Source: Caulobacter sp. (GTDB lineage Bacteria > Pseudomonadota > Alphaproteobacteria > Caulobacterales > Caulobacteraceae). From it: a stretch of DNA of 64,000 nucleotides. The translations under genes and the position numbers were made by a program. Shown piece by piece: positions 41,984 to 52,083 of the stretch (position 1 is the stretch's first letter; each line of letters starts with the position of its first letter). The stretch lies in contig NZ_JAGIBH010000003.1 of the NCBI RefSeq assembly GCF_017744445.1, positions 186,001-250,000 on the forward strand. Direction: 5' to 3'. A model generated the notes under the pieces. That model was not told where the DNA came from. It saw only the letters and a list, made by a program, of their open reading frames with translations, and made no database searches.

Positions 41984-43957
41984 ATGAAACGAATTCGTCT
42001 CGTCGATCTGCCGTTGATCATCAAGATCGGCTTCGCGCCGGCTTTCGCACTGCTGATGCTGGCCCTGATGGCCGGCGGCGCGATCGTTGTTCAGAAGAGC
42101 CAGTCGGCCGCTCTGAAGCAGGTTGTTGAAAGCGACATGCGCCAGAACATGGAGATCCAGAAGATCTCCAAGCGCATCTCGAACATCAACGGCGAGCTCT
42201 ACACGGTGCTGACCCACAAGGCGGGCAACATCGATGTGGCCGGGAACGACGCCCGCATGGCGGCGATCCTGAAGGAAACCGATTCGGTGAAGAAGGACCT
42301 GGCCGCGCTCAAGGGCAGCCTTCCCGCCGCTGAACAGCCCAAGATCGCCGAGCTGATCAAGTCGCTCGAAGAATGCCGCAGCGCCATCGACACCGTGTCG
42401 GGCATGATCGGCGTCGACTTCGGCATGGCCGTCGGCTTCATCGCGCCGTTCGAAGAGCAATACGCCAAGATGACCGGTCTGCTCGACCAGGTCGTCGGCG
42501 CCGCCAACAAGCGCATCGAAGCCGAGACCGCCAAGCGTCAAGCCGAAGCCACGGCCGCGATGAGCGTCACGATCATCATGTCGCTGATCACCCTGGGCGC
42601 CGTCGCCGGCCTGGCCTGGTTCACGGTCATGACGACCCGCAAGTCGATCAACGACATCGCCGGCGCCACCGACAAGCTGTCGAAGGGCGACAACACCATC
42701 GATCTGGAGAAGATGACGCGCGGCGACGAGCTGGGCGCCATCGTCTCGGCTCTGAAGGTCTTCCGCGACAACCAGCTGCACCTGGATACGCTGCGCGCCG
42801 AGCAGGAAAAGTCAGCCGCCCTCACGGCCGACGAACGCCGCGCCAAGGAAGCCGCGACCGCCGCCGCCGCCAAGGAAGCCTCGACCGTCGTCAGCAGCCT
42901 GGCCGAAGGCCTGGAGAAGCTGGCGCAGGGCGACCTGACCTTCCGCGTGACCGCCGACTTCCCGGGCGACTACGCCAAGCTGAAGACCGACTTCAACGGC
43001 GCCATGGGCTCGCTGCAGGAGACGATGAAGGTCATCGCCGCCTCGACCGACGGCCTGCGCACCGGCGCCGACGAGATCGCCCACGCCTCGGACGACCTGT
43101 CGCGCCGTACGGAACAACAGGCCGCCAGCCTGGAAGAAACCGCTGCCGCTCTGGACGAGCTGACCGCCACCGTGCGCCGCACGGCCTCGGGCGCTCGCCA
43201 AGCCTCGGACGTCGTCTCGACGACGCGTGGCGAAGCGACGCATAGCGGTCAGGTCGTGCATCAGGCAGTGTCGGCCATGGGCGAGATCGAAAACTCGTCC
43301 AAGCAGATCAGCCAGATTATCGGCGTGATCGACGAAATCGCCTTCCAGACCAACCTCCTGGCCCTGAACGCCGGCGTCGAAGCCGCGCGTGCGGGTGAAG
43401 CGGGCCGCGGCTTCGCGGTCGTCGCCCAGGAAGTTCGCGCCCTGGCCCAGCGTTCGGCCGAAGCGGCCAAGGAGATCAAGGCTCTGATCTCCAGCTCGAC
43501 CCAGCAGGTCAGCCAAGGCGTCAGCCTGGTCGGCCAGACGGGCGAGGCGCTGCAACGGATCGTGGCGAAGGTCGGCGAGATCGACGCTCTGGTCACCGAA
43601 ATCGCGGCCTCGGCCGCGGAACAGGCGACCGGTCTGAACGAAGTCAACACCGCCGTGAACCAGATGGATCAGGTGACCCAGCAGAACGCCGCCATGGTCG
43701 AGGAATCGACCGCCGCGACGCACTCGCTGAAGGGTGAAACCGGTGAACTGGTCCGCCTGATGGCCCGCTTCCAAGTGGGCAATGGCGCATCGACCTACAG
43801 CCGTCCGGCTGTGGCCGACACGGCTCAGCACGCCCCGGCGCGCAATCCGGTGGCCGAGCAGCAAGCTCGCCTGAACACCTTCGCCCGTCCGGGCCGGAGC
43901 AGTGGTTCGGCGGCTGTCGCCCAGGCCCCCGCCACGGATGGTTGGGAGGAGTTCTAA
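41984..43957 (+). CDS. mcpA: Methyl-accepting chemotaxis protein McpA
   Basis: A 657-residue transmembrane chemoreceptor; ATG 41984 has GGAGGGA 8 nt upstream, and the much longer frame upstream is fortuitous. There are two membrane segments (about residues 12-33 and 190-212), a helical periplasmic domain between them, a HAMP domain (about 212-265), a second HAMP-like repeat near 305-355 and the MCP signalling domain with tip [27 protein letters not shown]. The C-terminus ends DGWEEF, a docking pentapeptide for CheR/CheB; the region before it corresponds to the stretch in Caulobacter McpA needed for ClpX-dependent cell-cycle degradation (established for that protein). It is the first gene of the che operon. 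Confidence 0.93.
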   Translation: MKRIRLVDLPLIIKIGFAPAFALLMLALMAGGAIVVQKSQSAALKQVVESDMRQNMEIQKISKRISNINGELYTVLTHKAGNIDVAGNDARMAAILKETDSVKKDLAALKGSLPAAEQPKIAELIKSLEECRSAIDTVSGMIGVDFGMAVGFIAPFEEQYAKMTGLLDQVVGAANKRIEAETAKRQAEATAAMSVTIIMSLITLGAVAGLAWFTVMTTRKSINDIAGATDKLSKGDNTIDLEKMTRGDELGAIVSALKVFRDNQLHLDTLRAEQEKSAALTADERRAKEAATAAAAKEASTVVSSLAEGLEKLAQGDLTFRVTADFPGDYAKLKTDFNGAMGSLQETMKVIAASTDGLRTGADEIAHASDDLSRRTEQQAASLEETAAALDELTATVRRTASGARQASDVVSTTRGEATHSGQVVHQAVSAMGEIENSSKQISQIIGVIDEIAFQTNLLALNAGVEAARAGEAGRGFAVVAQEVRALAQRSAEAAKEIKALISSSTQQVSQGVSLVGQTGEALQRIVAKVGEIDALVTEIAASAAEQATGLNEVNTAVNQMDQVTQQNAAMVEESTAATHSLKGETGELVRLMARFQVGNGASTYSRPAVADTAQHAPARNPVAEQQARLNTFARPGRSSGSAAVAQAPATDGWEEF

Positions 43958-44245
43958 ATGGCCGCCGCGATCGCGCTGCCTGAAAACCTGGACCTGAAGG
44001 CCGCGGCCCCGCTCAAGGCCGCCTTCCTGGAACGTCGCGGCGCGGCGATCACCGTGGAAGCCGATCAGGTTCGTCGCCTCGGCGGTCTGTGCCTGCAGGT
44101 TCTGCTGGCCGCCCGCAAGGCGTGGGACCAGGACGGTCAAGCCTTTTCCATCAAGGGGCCTTCCGAGGCCTTTGTCGAAACCACCCGTCTGTTCGGCGCC
44201 GAAGGGGCGCTCCTTTCGGCGGAATTCCAAGGAGCTGAATCGTGA
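43958..44245 (+). CDS. STAS domain protein of the che operon (CheX in Caulobacter nomenclature)
   Basis: A 95-residue STAS-domain protein: IALPENLDLKAAAPLKAAFLERRGAAITVEADQVRRLGGLCLQVLLAARKAW is the anti-sigma-antagonist fold, and GLCLQVLL covers the position of the usual phosphorylated Ser/Thr (here no Ser follows the first Gly). It begins at the base after the mcpA stop and overlaps cheY by 4 bp, so it is tightly coupled to both. It is unrelated to the CheX phosphatase of Thermotoga, hence no symbol is given. It probably modulates the signalling array. Confidence 0.85.
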   Translation: MAAAIALPENLDLKAAAPLKAAFLERRGAAITVEADQVRRLGGLCLQVLLAARKAWDQDGQAFSIKGPSEAFVETTRLFGAEGALLSAEFQGAES

Positions 44246-44607
44246 CGCGTACGGTTCTCACGGTCGATGATTCCCGCACCATGAGGGACATGCTGCGCAT
44301 GGCTCTGGTCGGCGCCGGTTTCAACGTGGTCGAGGCTGTCGACGGCGAGCATGGCCTGGAGGTTCTCTCCGCCCATCGCCCCGACATCATCATCACCGAC
44401 ATCAACATGCCCAAGCTGGACGGCTTCGGCTTCATCGAGGCGGTGCGGGTCGATGACGACTATCGCGCCATCCCGATCCTGGTCCTGACCACGGAAAGCG
44501 ACCCGGCCAAGAAGCAGCGGGCTCGCGAAGCCGGCGCGACGGGCTGGATCGTCAAGCCGTTCAACCCGGAAAAGCTGGTCGACGCGATCCGTCGCGTTGC
44601 TGCTTAA
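44242..44607 (+). CDS. cheY: Chemotaxis response regulator CheY (CheYI)
   Basis: A 121-residue single receiver domain. Acidic pocket Asp9-Asp10, phospho-acceptor Asp53 (IITDINMP), Thr82-type conserved position in LVLTTESDP, and Lys near residue 104 in WIVKPFNPEK. It starts with a GTG that overlaps the previous stop (GTGA), with AAGGAG about 8 nt upstream. It receives phosphate from CheA and signals to the flagellar switch. This is the first of three CheY-like proteins of the operon. Confidence 0.93.
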   Translation: MTRTVLTVDDSRTMRDMLRMALVGAGFNVVEAVDGEHGLEVLSAHRPDIIITDINMPKLDGFGFIEAVRVDDDYRAIPILVLTTESDPAKKQRAREAGATGWIVKPFNPEKLVDAIRRVAA

Positions 44608-44692
44608 GGGTTTGGGCCGCCTAACCGGCCAGACCACAGTACCGAGTTTCACTGAGTACCCGTTGCTAGACGCGAATTAGGACGTACGGGAT

Positions 44693-46996
44693 ATGGACGA
44701 GCTAGAGGCCATCAAGGTCACCTTCTTCCAGGAATGCGAGGAGCTCCTCGCCGACCTCGAGGGCGGTCTCCTGGCTATGCAGGAAGGGGCCGGCGACCTC
44801 GAAACGGTCAACGCCGTGTTCCGCGCCGTCCACTCGATCAAGGGTGGCGCGGGCGCCTTCGGCCTCGAGCCGCTGGTGCGTTTCGCCCACGTGTTCGAGA
44901 CCCTGCTGGACGCCGTGCGTTCGGGCACTGTTCCGAACACGGTCGAGCTGGCCGCCGTCCTGCTGCGCGCCTCCGACATCCTGGCCGACCACGTCAGCGC
45001 CGCGCGCGGCCTGGGCGATGTCGACATGGGGGCCTCGGCCGCCATGGCCGCCGAGCTGGAAACCTGGACCGACCCGAACGCCGCGCCCGCCGCGCACGCC
45101 CCGCTCGTTGAGGACGCCGCTCCGGTCGCCGCCGCGCCGGCTGCAGCAAGTGTTTCTGGCGTCGCCGATGACGACGCCATGGATGACGACGACCTCGGCT
45201 TCGTCTTCGTGCCCCAGACCATCACGGTCGAGGCGCAGGCCGCCGACGCCGAGCCGAGCAACGTCTGGACGGTGTCGATCCGTCCGAAGTCGGACCTGTA
45301 CCGCAAGGCCAACGAGACGGCGCTGCTGCTGCGCGAGCTGAGCCGCCTGGGTCCGATCAAGGCGACCCTGGACGACAGCGCCCTGCCGGCCCTGGGCGAG
45401 CTGGATCCGGAAGCCGCGTTCGTCACCTGGAGCGTGCGTCTGGAGACCGAAGAAGACGAAAGCGCGATCCGCGAAGTCTTCGAATTCGTCGACGGCGACT
45501 GCGACCTTGAAATCACCCGCGGCGAAGGCGGCGTTCAAGACGCCATGGCCTCGCTGCTGGCCGTCGCTGAAGCCCCGCCGGTTGTCGAAGCCGTCGAGCC
45601 CGCTCCGGCTCCGGCTCCCGAGCCCATCGAAATCATCGCCCCGGCGCCGGTCGCCGAGGTTGTCGAGCCCGTCGCTCCGGCCCCCGCGCCGGTCGTCGAG
45701 GCCGCCAAGCCCGCCGCCGCTCCGGCTGCTCCGGCCGCCGCCACGCCCAAGGCCACCCCGGTCGAAGTCCCGGGCCCCGGCCAGTCGGTCATCCGCGTCG
45801 ACCCGGAACGCATCGATCGCCTGATCGACTTGGTCGGCGAGCTGGTCATCAACCAGGCCATGCTGGCGCAGCGCGTCGGCGAATATGGCATCGCCCCGTC
45901 CTCGAACCTGGCCATGGGTCTGGATGAGCTGGAACAGCTCACCCGCGAGATCCAGGACAGCGTCATGGCCATCCGCGCCCAGCCGGTGAAGTCGGTGTTC
46001 CAGCGCATGCCGCGCCTGGTCCGCGAAGTCGCCAACATGACGAGCAAGCAGGCTCGCCTGGTGATGGAAGGCGAGAACACCGAGGTCGACAAGACGGTCA
46101 TCGAGCGTCTGTCCGATCCGATCACCCACATGCTGCGCAACGCCATCGACCACGGGTTGGAAAGCCCCGAGGAGCGCAAGGCGGCCGGCAAGAACCCCGA
46201 AGGCGTCGTGCGCCTGGCTGCCCTGCACCGCAGCGGCCGGATCGTCATCGAGGTCTCGGACGACGGCAAGGGCATCAACCGCGAGCGCGTCTTCGGCATC
46301 GCGGTCAAGAAGGGCCTGATCGCCCCCGATCTGCAGCTGACCGACGAAGAGATCGACAACCTGATCTTCCTGCCGGGCTTCTCGACCGCCGAGAAGATCT
46401 CGGACGTCTCGGGCCGCGGCGTCGGCATGGACGTGGTCAAGCGTTCGGTCCAGGCCCTGGGCGGCCGCATCTCGATCGCCTCGCGTCCGGGCCAAGGCTC
46501 GACCTTCACGCTCAGCCTGCCGCTGACCCTGGCCGTCCTGGACGGCATGGTGGTCGACGTCGCCGGCGAGACCCTGGTCGTGCCGCTGGCCGCCATCGTC
46601 GAGAGCCTGCGTCCCAAGCCGGAAGAAGTTCGCCCGCTGGGCCCGGTCGGCTCGGTGCTGGCCGTCCGCGACAGCTTCGTGCCGCTGATCGACGTCGGCC
46701 AGGCCCTGGGCTACCGCGACCACTCGCCCGCCCCGACCGACGGCGTCGTGCTGCTGGTCGAAGGTGAAGACGGCTCGCGCGCCGCCCTGGTGGCCGACGC
46801 CATCCATGGCCAGCGCCAGGTCGTCATCAAGTCGCTGGAACAGAACTACCAGCAGGTCGAGGGCGTCGCCGCCGCGACCATCCTGGGCGACGGCCGCGTC
46901 GCGCTGATCCTCGACGTCGACGCCACCATCGCGATGCGCCGCCGGGATGGCGGAGCGCCGCGTCCCACCGAACCCACCCTCATCGCCGCGGAGTAA
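44693..46996 (+). CDS. cheA: Chemotaxis histidine kinase CheA
   Basis: A 767-residue CheA. The P1 HPt domain has the phosphorylated His47 in FRAVHSIKGGAGAFG. A middle CheY-binding-like P2 (about residues 190-285) is followed by an Ala/Pro linker (about 305-355). P3 dimerisation starts DRLIDLVGELVINQAML, and P4 kinase has HMLRNAIDHGLE (N box), SDDGKGIN (G1) and GRGVGMDVVK (G2). P5 CheW-like regulatory domain is at about 625-755. It phosphorylates CheY and CheB. It is separated from cheY by 85 bp, the longest gap inside the operon, and from cheW by 3 bp. Confidence 0.95.
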   Translation: MDELEAIKVTFFQECEELLADLEGGLLAMQEGAGDLETVNAVFRAVHSIKGGAGAFGLEPLVRFAHVFETLLDAVRSGTVPNTVELAAVLLRASDILADHVSAARGLGDVDMGASAAMAAELETWTDPNAAPAAHAPLVEDAAPVAAAPAAASVSGVADDDAMDDDDLGFVFVPQTITVEAQAADAEPSNVWTVSIRPKSDLYRKANETALLLRELSRLGPIKATLDDSALPALGELDPEAAFVTWSVRLETEEDESAIREVFEFVDGDCDLEITRGEGGVQDAMASLLAVAEAPPVVEAVEPAPAPAPEPIEIIAPAPVAEVVEPVAPAPAPVVEAAKPAAAPAAPAAATPKATPVEVPGPGQSVIRVDPERIDRLIDLVGELVINQAMLAQRVGEYGIAPSSNLAMGLDELEQLTREIQDSVMAIRAQPVKSVFQRMPRLVREVANMTSKQARLVMEGENTEVDKTVIERLSDPITHMLRNAIDHGLESPEERKAAGKNPEGVVRLAALHRSGRIVIEVSDDGKGINRERVFGIAVKKGLIAPDLQLTDEEIDNLIFLPGFSTAEKISDVSGRGVGMDVVKRSVQALGGRISIASRPGQGSTFTLSLPLTLAVLDGMVVDVAGETLVVPLAAIVESLRPKPEEVRPLGPVGSVLAVRDSFVPLIDVGQALGYRDHSPAPTDGVVLLVEGEDGSRAALVADAIHGQRQVVIKSLEQNYQQVEGVAAATILGDGRVALILDVDATIAMRRRDGGAPRPTEPTLIAAE

Positions 46997-46999
46997 GTC

Positions 47000-47467
47000 A
47001 TGACTGACCATGCCACCGCCAGCGGGGCCGACCGCCGAGAGCTGATCTCCTTCCGCGTGGGCGACCAGGAGTACTGCGTCGACATCATGGCGGTTCGCGA
47101 GATCCGCGGCTGGAGCCCGGCCACCGTGCTCCCGCAGTCGCCCAGCTTCATGCGCGGCGTTATCAACCTGCGCGGCGCGGTCCTGCCGATCATGGATCTG
47201 GCCTGCCGTCTGGGCATGCCGATCATCGAGCCGACCGTCCGCAGCGTCTTCATCGTGGTCAAGGCGGGCGACCGCACCGTGGGCCTGCTGGTCGACGCGG
47301 TGTCGGACATCCTGTCGATCAATGACGACATGGTGCAGCCGACGCCGGACATGGCCTGCGACACCGTCCGCAACTTCGTGCGCGGCATCATCTCGATCGA
47401 AGGCCGCATGATCAGCGAAATCTCGCTGGACCGCATCCTTCCCGAACGCGAGGCCCTGGCCGCCTGA
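47000..47467 (+). CDS. cheW: Chemotaxis coupling protein CheW
   Basis: A 155-residue CheW with one SH3-like double barrel: [43 protein letters not shown] and the C-terminal [21 protein letters not shown]. It links chemoreceptors to CheA in the array. Its stop overlaps the cheR start by one base (TGATG), so the genes are coupled. Confidence 0.94.
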   Translation: MTDHATASGADRRELISFRVGDQEYCVDIMAVREIRGWSPATVLPQSPSFMRGVINLRGAVLPIMDLACRLGMPIIEPTVRSVFIVVKAGDRTVGLLVDAVSDILSINDDMVQPTPDMACDTVRNFVRGIISIEGRMISEISLDRILPEREALAA

Positions 47468-48336
47468 TGACCATCGCCACAGCCTCCAACCGTGAAGCCC
47501 TCGTCGACGGCGAGTTCGCGTTCACGACCGCCGACTTCAAGCGCATCGCTGCGCTGCTGTACGACCTGGCCGGCATCAGCCTGCCCGACAGCAAGGCGAC
47601 GCTGGTCTACTCGCGGCTGGCCAAGCGCCTGCGCACACTGGGCCTGCGGACCTTCACCGACTACTGCGCCTTCGTCTCCAGCGACAAGGGCGGCGACGAG
47701 AGCCAGGAGATGCTCCGGGCGCTGACCACCAACGTCACGCGCTTCTTCCGCGAGCCGCACCACTTCGACGACCTGCGCGCCAACATCCTGGAGCCGGTCG
47801 CCGACAAGGTCCGCGCCGGGGGCCGCCTGCGCCTGTGGTCGGCCGCCAGCTCGTCGGGCCAGGAACCCTATTCGATGGCCTTCACGGTGCTGTCGGTGTG
47901 GCCGAACGCCGCCGATCTGGACATCCGGATCCTGGGCACGGACATCGACACCAACGTGCTCGCGACCGGTCGCGAGGCGGTCTACGACGAGAGCCTGCTG
48001 GAAGGCATCCCCGCCAATGTGCGCGGTCAGTACTTCGAGCGTGACGCCGACCGCCGCAGCTGGCGCGTTTGCGAACAGGCTCGCAGCCTGGTCGCGTTCC
48101 GGGAACTAAATCTCAACGGTCCGTCCTGGCCTATGAAGGGCCCGTTCGACGCAATCTTCTGCCGGAATGTCGTGATCTATTTCGATGAACCTACCCAGGA
48201 ACGTGTTTGGAGCCGGTTCGCCCCGCTCATCGCGCCCGGCGGCCGGCTGTATGTCGGCCACTCCGAGCGCGTCGGGGCCTCGGTCACCGCGTTCGAGAGC
48301 TGCGGCCTGACCGCCTATCGGAAGGTGGGCCGCTGA
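47467..48336 (+). CDS. cheR: Chemoreceptor methyltransferase CheR
   Basis: A 289-residue CheR. The N-terminal helical domain (about residues 15-80) is followed by an AdoMet-dependent methyltransferase domain: [33 protein letters not shown] (AdoMet binding), [21 protein letters not shown] and [18 protein letters not shown]. It methylates glutamates of receptors, probably docking at the WEEF C-termini seen in both MCPs of this window. It overlaps cheW and cheB by one base each. Confidence 0.94.
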   Translation: MTIATASNREALVDGEFAFTTADFKRIAALLYDLAGISLPDSKATLVYSRLAKRLRTLGLRTFTDYCAFVSSDKGGDESQEMLRALTTNVTRFFREPHHFDDLRANILEPVADKVRAGGRLRLWSAASSSGQEPYSMAFTVLSVWPNAADLDIRILGTDIDTNVLATGREAVYDESLLEGIPANVRGQYFERDADRRSWRVCEQARSLVAFRELNLNGPSWPMKGPFDAIFCRNVVIYFDEPTQERVWSRFAPLIAPGGRLYVGHSERVGASVTAFESCGLTAYRKVGR

Positions 48337-49370
48337 TGCCTAAGATTCGCGTTCTGGTCGTCGACGACTCCGCCACCATGCGGAGCCTGATCACGGCGGC
48401 CCTCAATCGTGACCCGGAAATCGAGGTGGTCGGCGGCGCCGGCGACCCGTTCGAGGCGCGGGGCATGATCAAGGCCCTGAACCCCGACGTCGTCACGCTG
48501 GACATCGAGATGCCGAACATGAACGGCATCGAGTTCCTTGAGAAGATCATGCGCCTGCGGCCGATGCCGGTGGTCATGGTCTCGACCCTGACTCAGGCCG
48601 GCGCCGAAATGACGCTGCGGGCCCTGGAACTGGGCGCGGTGGACTGCGTGGGCAAGCCCGCCGACGCCACCGGCACCCAGGAAGCCCTGGCCGAGATCGT
48701 CGCCAAGGTGAAGATCGCGGCCCGCGCCGCCGTCCGCACCAACGCTGGCGCCACGCCGGCCGCGGCGCCGGTCCGCCGCAAGGACTTCATGCCGTCGGGC
48801 GACATCGTGGCGATCGGCTCGTCGACCGGTGGGGTGGAAGCCCTGCTGTCGATCCTGCAGCTGTTCCCCGAGACCTGCCCGCCGACGGTCATCACCCAGC
48901 ACATGCCGGCCACCTTCACCGCCAGCTTCGCCGCGCGCCTGGATCGCGCCAGCGGGGCCAAGGTGCAGGAAGCCACCGACGGCGCCCTGCTGGAGCCCGG
49001 CAAGGTTTATGTCGCCCCCGGCGGCGCCACGCACCTGGAGGTCGTCCGCTCGGCCGGCCTGCGTTGCCGCCTGGTTCAGGGCGACCCGGTCAGCGGCCAC
49101 CGCCCGTCGGTGGACGTGCTGTTCAACTCGGTGGCCCAGGCCGTCGGCGACAAGGCGGTCGGGGCCATCCTGACCGGCATGGGCCGCGACGGCGCTCAAG
49201 GCCTCCTGGCCATGCGCAAGGCGGGGGCCAAGACCCTCGGCCAGGACGAAGCCTCGTGCGTCGTCTACGGCATGCCGCGCTCTGCTTTCGAACTTGGCGC
49301 TGTGGAGAAGCAGGTTTCCCTGTCCCACATGGGCCAATCCATTCTCGATCTGGCCTCCGCGAGGCGATGA
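48336..49370 (+). CDS. cheB: Chemotaxis protein-glutamate methylesterase CheB
   Basis: A 344-residue CheB; the ATG at 48336 overlaps the cheR stop (TGATG). Receiver domain residues 1-120 with Asp10-Asp11 and phospho-acceptor Asp56 (VVTLDIEMP). A linker (about 130-152) joins the methylesterase domain with catalytic Ser in GSSTGGVEA (about residue 163), His in [10 protein letters not shown] and Asp in [11 protein letters not shown]. It removes receptor methyl groups after phosphorylation by CheA. Confidence 0.94.
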   Translation: MPKIRVLVVDDSATMRSLITAALNRDPEIEVVGGAGDPFEARGMIKALNPDVVTLDIEMPNMNGIEFLEKIMRLRPMPVVMVSTLTQAGAEMTLRALELGAVDCVGKPADATGTQEALAEIVAKVKIAARAAVRTNAGATPAAAPVRRKDFMPSGDIVAIGSSTGGVEALLSILQLFPETCPPTVITQHMPATFTASFAARLDRASGAKVQEATDGALLEPGKVYVAPGGATHLEVVRSAGLRCRLVQGDPVSGHRPSVDVLFNSVAQAVGDKAVGAILTGMGRDGAQGLLAMRKAGAKTLGQDEASCVVYGMPRSAFELGAVEKQVSLSHMGQSILDLASARR

Positions 49371-49373
49371 ACC

Positions 49374-49763
49374 ATGCCGCAAGCTAGCTCCATCTCCGTA
49401 CTCGTGGTCGACGACCAGCTCACCATGCGGGCTCTGATCCGCAATGCGTTGCAGCAGATCGGCTTCAAGGACATCCGTGAGGCGCCCGATGGCGAGGAGG
49501 CTCTGAAGAACCTCCTGGCCAAGCCGGCCAACCTCGTCATCTCGGACTTCAACATGCCGAAGATGGATGGCCTGGCCCTGCTGCGCGCGGTGCGCTCGCA
49601 CCCGCCGATCCGCCAGACGGCCTTCGTCATGCTGACGGGCCGCGCCGACCGTGAACTGGTCCAGCGCGCCGTGCAGTTCGGTGTCAACAACTACTGCGTC
49701 AAACCCTTCACCGTGCAGGGTTTGAGGGAGAAGATCGAACAGGTGTTCGGGCCGCTGACATGA
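49374..49763 (+). CDS. CheY-like response regulator (CheYII)
   Basis: A 129-residue receiver domain with Asp13-Asp14, phospho-acceptor Asp58 (LVISDFNMP) and Lys in NNYCVKPF. It starts 3 bp after cheB and overlaps cheD by 4 bp (ATGA). Position in the operon corresponds to CheYII of Caulobacter. It may act on the motor or as a phosphate sink. Confidence 0.92.
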   Translation: MPQASSISVLVVDDQLTMRALIRNALQQIGFKDIREAPDGEEALKNLLAKPANLVISDFNMPKMDGLALLRAVRSHPPIRQTAFVMLTGRADRELVQRAVQFGVNNYCVKPFTVQGLREKIEQVFGPLT

Positions 49764-50323
49764 TGCAATTCTCCCAAAACGACGACCCGGAACGGGCGAT
49801 CAAGGTTCACGTGACCCAAGGCGAAAGCCATGTGACGACCGATCCGCAGGTCGTCATGACCACGGTGCTCGGTTCCTGCATCGCCGCCTGCATCCGCGAC
49901 CCGCAAGCCGGCGTCGGCGGCATGAACCACTTCCTGCTGCCGGAAGGCGACGGACGCGGGGGCGGCGACGCCGTCCGCTACGGCGCCTACGCGATGGAAC
50001 TGTTGATCAACGACCTGCTGAAGCGCGGCGCCCGCCGCGAGCGGCTGGAAGCCAAGATCTTCGGCGGCGCCAAGCTGTTCGACGGCCTGTCGGACGTCGG
50101 CGCCAGCAACTCGGCCTTCGCCGAGCGGTTCCTGCGCGACGAAGGCATCCCGATCGTCTCGTCCAGCACCGGCGGGGTCTCGGCCCGTCGCGTCGAGTTC
50201 TGGCCGACCTCCGGCCGCGTCCGCCAGCGCCTGGTGGCCGTCGACAACGCTCCGCAGGACGTTCGTCGTCCCGCGCCCGCCCCAATGCCTGCCGCTTCCA
50301 GCGGCGATGTGGATCTGTTCTAG
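49760..50323 (+). CDS. cheD: Chemoreceptor glutamine deamidase CheD
   Basis: A 187-residue CheD. The catalytic Cys is in [13 protein letters not shown] (about residue 38), the His in [11 protein letters not shown] (about residue 55) and the conserved Thr/Ser region in [17 protein letters not shown]. The start overlaps the upstream cheY stop. The C-terminus has an Ala/Pro-rich tail ending in VDLF. It deamidates receptor glutamines, and in some bacteria it works with CheC, which is not encoded here. Confidence 0.93.
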   Translation: MMQFSQNDDPERAIKVHVTQGESHVTTDPQVVMTTVLGSCIAACIRDPQAGVGGMNHFLLPEGDGRGGGDAVRYGAYAMELLINDLLKRGARRERLEAKIFGGAKLFDGLSDVGASNSAFAERFLRDEGIPIVSSSTGGVSARRVEFWPTSGRVRQRLVAVDNAPQDVRRPAPAPMPAASSGDVDLF

Positions 50324-50328
50324 CGCCC

Positions 50329-50712
50329 ATGAGCTCATCGCCGCTGCCGTTGACGCCGATCGCCCCGACCGAGGATCACCTCCCGGTCCAGGAGTTGTCG
50401 CGTCGTCTGGCGGCGGAGCTGGCTTCGGCCGCCGCCATCTGCCGCGACTGCGAGCACCTGGTCGGCGACCTGGCCAAGGAAGGCGGGGCCACGGTCGAGA
50501 ACCTCTCGCGCCTGCAGGCCCTGGACGAGCTGAGCCAGCGCCTGCACGGCCTGTCCGAGGTGCTCGAGCGCGTCGGCCTGCACGCCTCCGGCGAATGGGC
50601 GATGTCCATCGCGCCGGTCCTGAACGGCCTGGGCCTTTCCGACATGGCCATGCGCCTGCGCGCCGAGGAGCTTGGCGAACGCGCCGAGGCCGGCGAGCTG
50701 GACTTCTTCTAG
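50329..50712 (+). CDS. cheU: CheU, operon-specific protein of unknown function
   Basis: A 127-residue, mostly helical acidic protein (LSRRLAAELASAAAICRDCEHLVGDLAKEGG, LQALDELSQRLHGLSEVLERVG) with no membrane segment and no known enzyme motif; it ends AGELDFF. Named by position after the Caulobacter che operon order, where cheU follows cheD. The helical content suggests a binding or scaffold role in the chemosensory array. The name is positional, not proven by function. Confidence 0.78.
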   Translation: MSSSPLPLTPIAPTEDHLPVQELSRRLAAELASAAAICRDCEHLVGDLAKEGGATVENLSRLQALDELSQRLHGLSEVLERVGLHASGEWAMSIAPVLNGLGLSDMAMRLRAEELGERAEAGELDFF

Positions 50713-50719
50713 CGGGCCG

Positions 50720-51322
50720 ATGCCGGAAGCGCTCCTCCCCTCGGCACGGATCAATCTCGAACGCGCCACGGTGCTCGTACTGGACGACAACGGTGCCTCG
50801 CTGGACATTTTGTCGCAGGTGGTCTCGGGTTTCGGCGTCAAGCAGCTGTACCGCGCCGAGACCGTCGCCGACGCGCAGGCCTTGATCCGCACCAAGACCT
50901 TCGATCTGATCGTCAGCGACGTGCAGATGCCCGTCACCGACGGCATCGAGTTCATCGAGTGGCTGCGCCGTGAGGGCGGCGAGACCAATCGCTACATCCC
51001 GGTGATCCTGCTGACCGGTCACACCCGCACCTCGCAGATCTTCAAGCTGCGCGACGCGGGCTCCAACTATGTCGTGGCCAAGCCGCTGACGCCCAAGGTG
51101 CTGCTGGAGCGCATCTTCTGGGTCGCGCGCGAAGAGCGGCAGTTCATCGAGTGTGATACGTTCATCGGACCCGACAGACGCTTCAAGCACGAGGGACCCC
51201 CGCCGGGGACGGACGGACGGCGGAAGGATGACCTCCCGGCAGAGGTGGGCGATGCGCAGACGCCCAACATGACCGATGACGAAATCGCCAACCTGATGCG
51301 CCCAGCCAAGGTGCAGATATGA
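50720..51322 (+). CDS. CheY-like response regulator with C-terminal extension (CheYIII)
   Basis: A 200-residue protein; ATG 50720 is chosen over the ORF limit at 50672, which lies inside cheU. The receiver domain (about residues 15-140) has Asp22-Asp23 and phospho-acceptor Asp67 (LIVSDVQMP). A 60-residue C-terminal tail (DRRFKHEGPPPGTDGRRKDD then DDEIANLMRPAKVQI) follows, which is absent from the other two CheYs. The tail ends in a short helix that may bind a partner. It overlaps cheE by 4 bp. Confidence 0.88.
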   Translation: MPEALLPSARINLERATVLVLDDNGASLDILSQVVSGFGVKQLYRAETVADAQALIRTKTFDLIVSDVQMPVTDGIEFIEWLRREGGETNRYIPVILLTGHTRTSQIFKLRDAGSNYVVAKPLTPKVLLERIFWVAREERQFIECDTFIGPDRRFKHEGPPPGTDGRRKDDLPAEVGDAQTPNMTDDEIANLMRPAKVQI

Positions 51323-51789
51323 CCGTCCGCAAGTTCCGTCCCCCCAATCGCCTAGCCTCGCTGATCAAGGACAAGGGCGGCATCCTGGCCAAGGACGCCG
51401 TCGCCGCCGCCGAGGCTGGGGTCGAGACCCTGCGCGAATCGTCGATGGCCGCGCTGGACGAGGCCCTGGGCGAGATCGAGCGCCGTTTCGGCAAGTCCGC
51501 GCCCGACCGCGCGACCGCCAGCTTCGAGGCGCTGTACCTGTTGGCCTCGCGGGTCATCGACGTCAGCATGTTCGTTTCGGACGCCGGGGTCGACAAGGCG
51601 GCCATGTCGTTGTGCGGCTTGGCCGACAGCTGCGGCACGGCCGGCGTCTGGCGCTGGGACGCCGTCGACGTGCACCTCAACGCCTTGAAATTGCTGCGCG
51701 CCCATGGCGCTGAGCTGCTGCCTGAGCAACGCGACGCCATGCTCGAGGGGCTGTACCAGGTCAGCCACTACAAGCCGGAAGAGGGCTGA
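51319..51789 (+). CDS. cheE: CheE, operon-specific protein of unknown function
   Basis: A 156-residue helical protein starting MTVRKFRPPNRLASLIKDKGG; the middle (LDEALGEIERRF, SFEALYLLASRVIDVSMFVSDAG) and the end (LKLLRAHGAELLPEQRDAMLEGLYQVSHY) are all predicted helix. It is the last gene of the operon and overlaps cheYIII. The name comes from position in the Caulobacter operon; work on that organism has linked CheE and CheU-type proteins to chemotaxis output, but no enzymatic motif is visible. Confidence 0.78.
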   Translation: MTVRKFRPPNRLASLIKDKGGILAKDAVAAAEAGVETLRESSMAALDEALGEIERRFGKSAPDRATASFEALYLLASRVIDVSMFVSDAGVDKAAMSLCGLADSCGTAGVWRWDAVDVHLNALKLLRAHGAELLPEQRDAMLEGLYQVSHYKPEEG

Positions 51790-51913
51790 ACGCCGTCTCG
51801 GGCGGGCGTGTGACATAACGCCGCTATGTGTCGAAACCGCAACGGAGTTACAAACTCCTGGGGTTGTGACCGCTTTGTGGCCTTGTCGACCGCATCCGGC
51901 TTTGTTAGCAGTC

Positions 51914-51959
51914 TGATACCGGTGTCAAAAACCATAGTTCGGTTCTGACACCGGTAGCA
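51914..51959. promoter_or_regulatory. Two LacI-type operators upstream of a TonB receptor
   Basis: TGATACCGGTGTCA (51914-51927) and TGACACCGGTAGCA (51946-51959) both fit the LacI-family pattern TGNNANCGNTNNCA and are 32 bp apart, three helical turns. They lie 125-170 bp before the ATG of the 1007-residue receptor. No LacI-type regulator is encoded in the window. Confidence 0.55.
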
Positions 51960-52083
51960 AAAATGAAGATCAAATAAGGCTGGACGCCGGTCTCGTGGGA
52001 AGGACGCGAGGCCGGAAGGAAGGCCGAAGGCGGCGGCAACGTCGCCTCGCACCGACCATTCGGTCGACACGGGAGGAGGTTCT

